From contig JAGWIH010000097.1 in NCBI GenBank assembly GCA_028866355.1, positions 1-7,857 on the forward strand: a stretch of 7,857 nucleotides of DNA, in the 5' to 3' direction. The stretch's first letter is position 1. The number at the start of each line of letters is the position of its first letter. Positions 6,870-7,857 of the stretch are shown piece by piece. Made by a program: the position numbers and the translations under genes. The notes under the pieces are model-generated. The model worked only from the letters and a program-made list of their open reading frames with translations, did no database searches and was not told the DNA's origin. The stretch is from Alphaproteobacteria bacterium. GTDB lineage: Bacteria > Pseudomonadota > Alphaproteobacteria > ATCC43930 > CGMCC-115725.

Positions 6870-7279
6870 TACTGCGCCTCCCGGAGATGTTCGAGCCTTT
6901 CGAAGAAGTTGAGCGGACGCCAGGGCATGCGCCCATCGATCCGCGCACCTTTTGCGACTGTGACAGTGTGATGGAAGATCCGGCCGGTTATGTCGGCCGA
7001 GCCGTCGAGCGTGACATGGCGTGCGTAAATACGCCCGGTGAAGCGCCCGCCGATCCGCACGTCGTTGGCGATGATGTCGCCTTCGACGTAGCCACCAGCG
7101 CCGATGACCAAACGGTCGGCGGTGATCTGCCCGTTAACGTGGCCGTCGATGTGGACGATCCCGGTCGTCTCCAGCCGGCCCTTGACGGTGAGGGCCTTGC
7201 CGAGATGCGACGCAGAAAATTCGGCGCCGTCGTTACCAAGCGGCACCGGTGCCAACGCAACCTGCAACAACGCGGGCAT
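6869..7279 (-). CDS. Bactofilin (polymer-forming cytoskeletal protein), smaller paralogue with hydrophobic N-terminus
   Basis: The protein has 136 residues from the ATG at 7279. An in-frame TTG at 7291 would add four residues (MVFV), but it has GGGG directly against it and no properly spaced ribosome site, so ATG is preferred with moderate certainty. The bactofilin domain covers about 23-120, with repeats such as VKGRLETTGIVHIDGHVNGQ (32-51), RLVIGAGGYVEGDIIANDV (56-74) and VTVAKGARIDGRMPWRP (106-122). The N-terminal residues MPALLQVALAPVPLG are hydrophobic, unlike the polar start of the neighbour; bactofilins can bind membranes through a short N-terminal segment, so this may be the membrane anchor. 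The gene is first of a two-gene unit, its TAA overlapping the next ATG (TAATG). The two proteins probably co-polymerise or form adjacent layers, an inference from coupling and shared fold. Confidence 0.87.
   Translation of the reverse strand: MPALLQVALAPVPLGNDGAEFSASHLGKALTVKGRLETTGIVHIDGHVNGQITADRLVIGAGGYVEGDIIANDVRIGGRFTGRIYARHVTLDGSADITGRIFHHTVTVAKGARIDGRMPWRPLNFFERLEHLREAQ
6877..6882 (-). promoter_or_regulatory. Ribosome binding site of the downstream bactofilin gene
   Basis: The minus-strand GGGAGG lies within the 3' end of the upstream bactofilin gene, 7 nt before the ATG at 6869. It fixes that start in preference to Met3 (6863), for which the spacing would be 13 nt. Confidence 0.7.
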
Positions 7280-7307
7280 GACAAATACCAACCCCAGGTC
7301 AAACAGA

Positions 7308-7334
7308 CCCCCGCTAGCGCCCGTCCCCCGCTAG
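7308..7334. repeat. Direct repeat of 10 bp upstream of the bactofilin genes
   Basis: CCCCCGCTAG occurs at 7308-7317 and again at 7325-7334, 17 bp start to start. The copies sit 29-55 bp upstream of the bactofilin ATG, in its untranslated leader or promoter. They may be a regulator site or simply a small duplication. Confidence 0.45.
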
Positions 7335-7354
7335 TAACGAATCGGATCGTAACG
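7334..7354. repeat. GTAACG direct repeat, 15-bp spacing, possible operator half-sites
   Basis: GTAACG occurs at 7334-7339 and 7349-7354. The 15-bp start-to-start distance is not an exact number of helical turns. Both lie in the spacer upstream of the bactofilin pair. Response-regulator sites often consist of such spaced repeats, but I cannot name a regulator; the match to the CtrA consensus is poor. Confidence 0.3.
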
Positions 7355-7375
7355 TAGAGTCGCGCGGCGCAGCAA
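7346..7375 (-). promoter_or_regulatory. Weak sigma70-like promoter candidate for the bactofilin genes
   Basis: On the minus strand TTGCTG (7375-7370), an 18-bp spacer and TACGAT (7351-7346) give a partial -35/-10 match (3 of 6 and 4 of 6). It would start transcription roughly 60 bp before the ATG at 7279. The rest of the 172-bp spacer 7280-7451 holds the short repeats listed here and no gene or convincing terminator. Confidence 0.25.
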
Positions 7376-7451
7376 GCTGCTTACGCGCGCATTTTAGGTT
7401 TCGGGCTCCGTTGATACCGGCCACGCGCCATGTCAGGTCGACGCGACGCGT

Positions 7452-7857
7452 TTAGCGGCTGGCAATCCCCGGATCGATCTGCTCGGCCTTGGCGATGTCG
7501 GCGGCGCCGGCCTTGCTGTCGCCACCGCGTTGCCGCGCGAGACCGCGGTTGTAATAGGCCGCGGCGTAGCTCGGGTTGATCGTGATCGCCCGATTGTAAT
7601 CGGCGATGGCGCGGTCGTCGTGCCCCTGTCGCGCCAGGGCGAGCCCCCGATTGTTGAAAGCGAATGCCGAGTTCGGCTCAAGCTTGAGCGCGGCGTCGTA
7701 ATCGGCGATGGCTTCGGCGTATTGCCCTTTGGCGGCGCGGGCAAGCCCGCGATTGTTGAGCACAGTGGCCGAGTTCGGCTCGAGCTTGAGCGCGGCATCG
7801 TAATCCGCGATGGCTTGGTCGTATTGACCGTGGCCGGCATAGGCATTGCCGCGATCG
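7452..7857 (-). CDS. Tetratricopeptide (TPR) repeat protein, C-terminal part; start outside the window
   Basis: The frame stays open from the TAA at 7452-7454 to the window edge, so about 134 C-terminal residues are visible and the N-terminus is missing. Four consecutive 34-residue TPR units are present. They share an NRGLA-x(4)-G-x(4)-AIADY core and the ends LKLEPNSA (twice) and ITINPSY; the last unit is degenerate and ends QIDPGIASR. TPR arrays form alpha-helical scaffolds for protein-protein contacts. A GTG at 7763 lies in the middle of a repeat and is not a true start. The gene has the same strand as the bactofilins but is separated by 172 bp, so a shared transcript is uncertain. Partner and cellular role cannot be told from this fragment; it may be a periplasmic or lipoprotein-type TPR protein if a signal peptide lies upstream. 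Confidence 0.85.
   Translation of the reverse strand, partial: DRGNAYAGHGQYDQAIADYDAALKLEPNSATVLNNRGLARAAKGQYAEAIADYDAALKLEPNSAFAFNNRGLALARQGHDDRAIADYNRAITINPSYAAAYYNRGLARQRGGDSKAGAADIAKAEQIDPGIASR
7669..7826 (-). repeat. Near-identical tandem DNA repeat within the TPR gene
   Basis: The 56 bp at 7669-7724 and at 7771-7826 differ at about 5 positions and are offset by exactly 102 bp, one 34-residue TPR unit. Several of the differences are synonymous (LKLEPNSA is retained). This points to recent unit duplication or gene conversion, while the unit at about 7560-7660 is more diverged. Confidence 0.7.

Noticed and set aside
6306..7357. Plus-strand frames opposite the bactofilin genes
   Set aside because: The minus-strand frames show clear bactofilin periodicity, ribosome sites and coupling. 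The plus frames show only Asp/Arg/Val-rich shadows.
7331..7357. CtrA-type binding site from the spaced GTAACG/CGTTAC repeats
   Set aside because: The TTAA-N7-TTAA pattern is not met: the half-sites are GTTAC and the spacing differs.
7433..7846. Alternative minus frame of 137 codons over the TPR gene
   Set aside because: It is Pro/Ser/Arg/Thr-rich and merely shadows the repeat. The neighbouring frame gives regular 34-residue TPR units and stays open to the window edge.

Overview
The window is GC-rich, with strongly G/C-biased third codon positions and the gene style of an alphaproteobacterium. The 2-oxoacid oxidoreductase type and the tandem bactofilins would fit Hyphomicrobiales (Bradyrhizobium/Rhodoplanes/Xanthobacteraceae-like). 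This taxonomic guess comes from overall protein style only; no rRNA or other marker gene is present.

Left half (58-4717, + strand): a compact three-gene operon with overlapping ends encodes what looks like a complete pyridine-nucleotide-linked 2-oxoacid oxidoreductase, most likely a 2-oxoglutarate:NAD(P)+ or ferredoxin oxidoreductase of the KorABC type. Gene 1 (58-1848) is a GltD-like FAD/NAD(P)-binding diaphorase with a cysteine-rich N-terminal domain and a C-terminal 2[4Fe-4S] ferredoxin domain. Gene 2 (1833-3665) is a fused gamma-alpha subunit. Gene 3 (3662-4717) is the thiamine-diphosphate (TPP) and [4Fe-4S] beta subunit. Inferred electron path: 2-oxoacid + CoA -> TPP and the beta-subunit cluster -> ferredoxin-like clusters of gene 1 -> FAD -> NAD(P)+, or the reverse.

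Right half (4725-7857, all - strand, convergent with the operon): 4725-6134 is an uncharacterised multi-pass membrane protein with a soluble C-terminal part, GT-C glycosyltransferase-like in topology. A 162-bp intergenic region (6135-6296) carries three short perfect inverted repeats. Next come two tandem bactofilin genes (6297-6869 and 6869-7279) joined by a TAATG stop/start overlap, which points to translational coupling and a co-assembling cytoskeletal pair. The 172-bp spacer 7280-7451 carries two short direct repeats and at best a weak promoter. The window ends inside a TPR-repeat protein (7452-7857; its start lies beyond the right edge) whose repeats are nearly identical at the DNA level.

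I saw no tRNA, rRNA, CRISPR array, insertion sequence, phage gene or toxin-antitoxin pair. The points most worth a second look are the self-contained Kor-type complex with its own diaphorase, the coupled pair of dissimilar bactofilins, and the hairpin-rich spacer.
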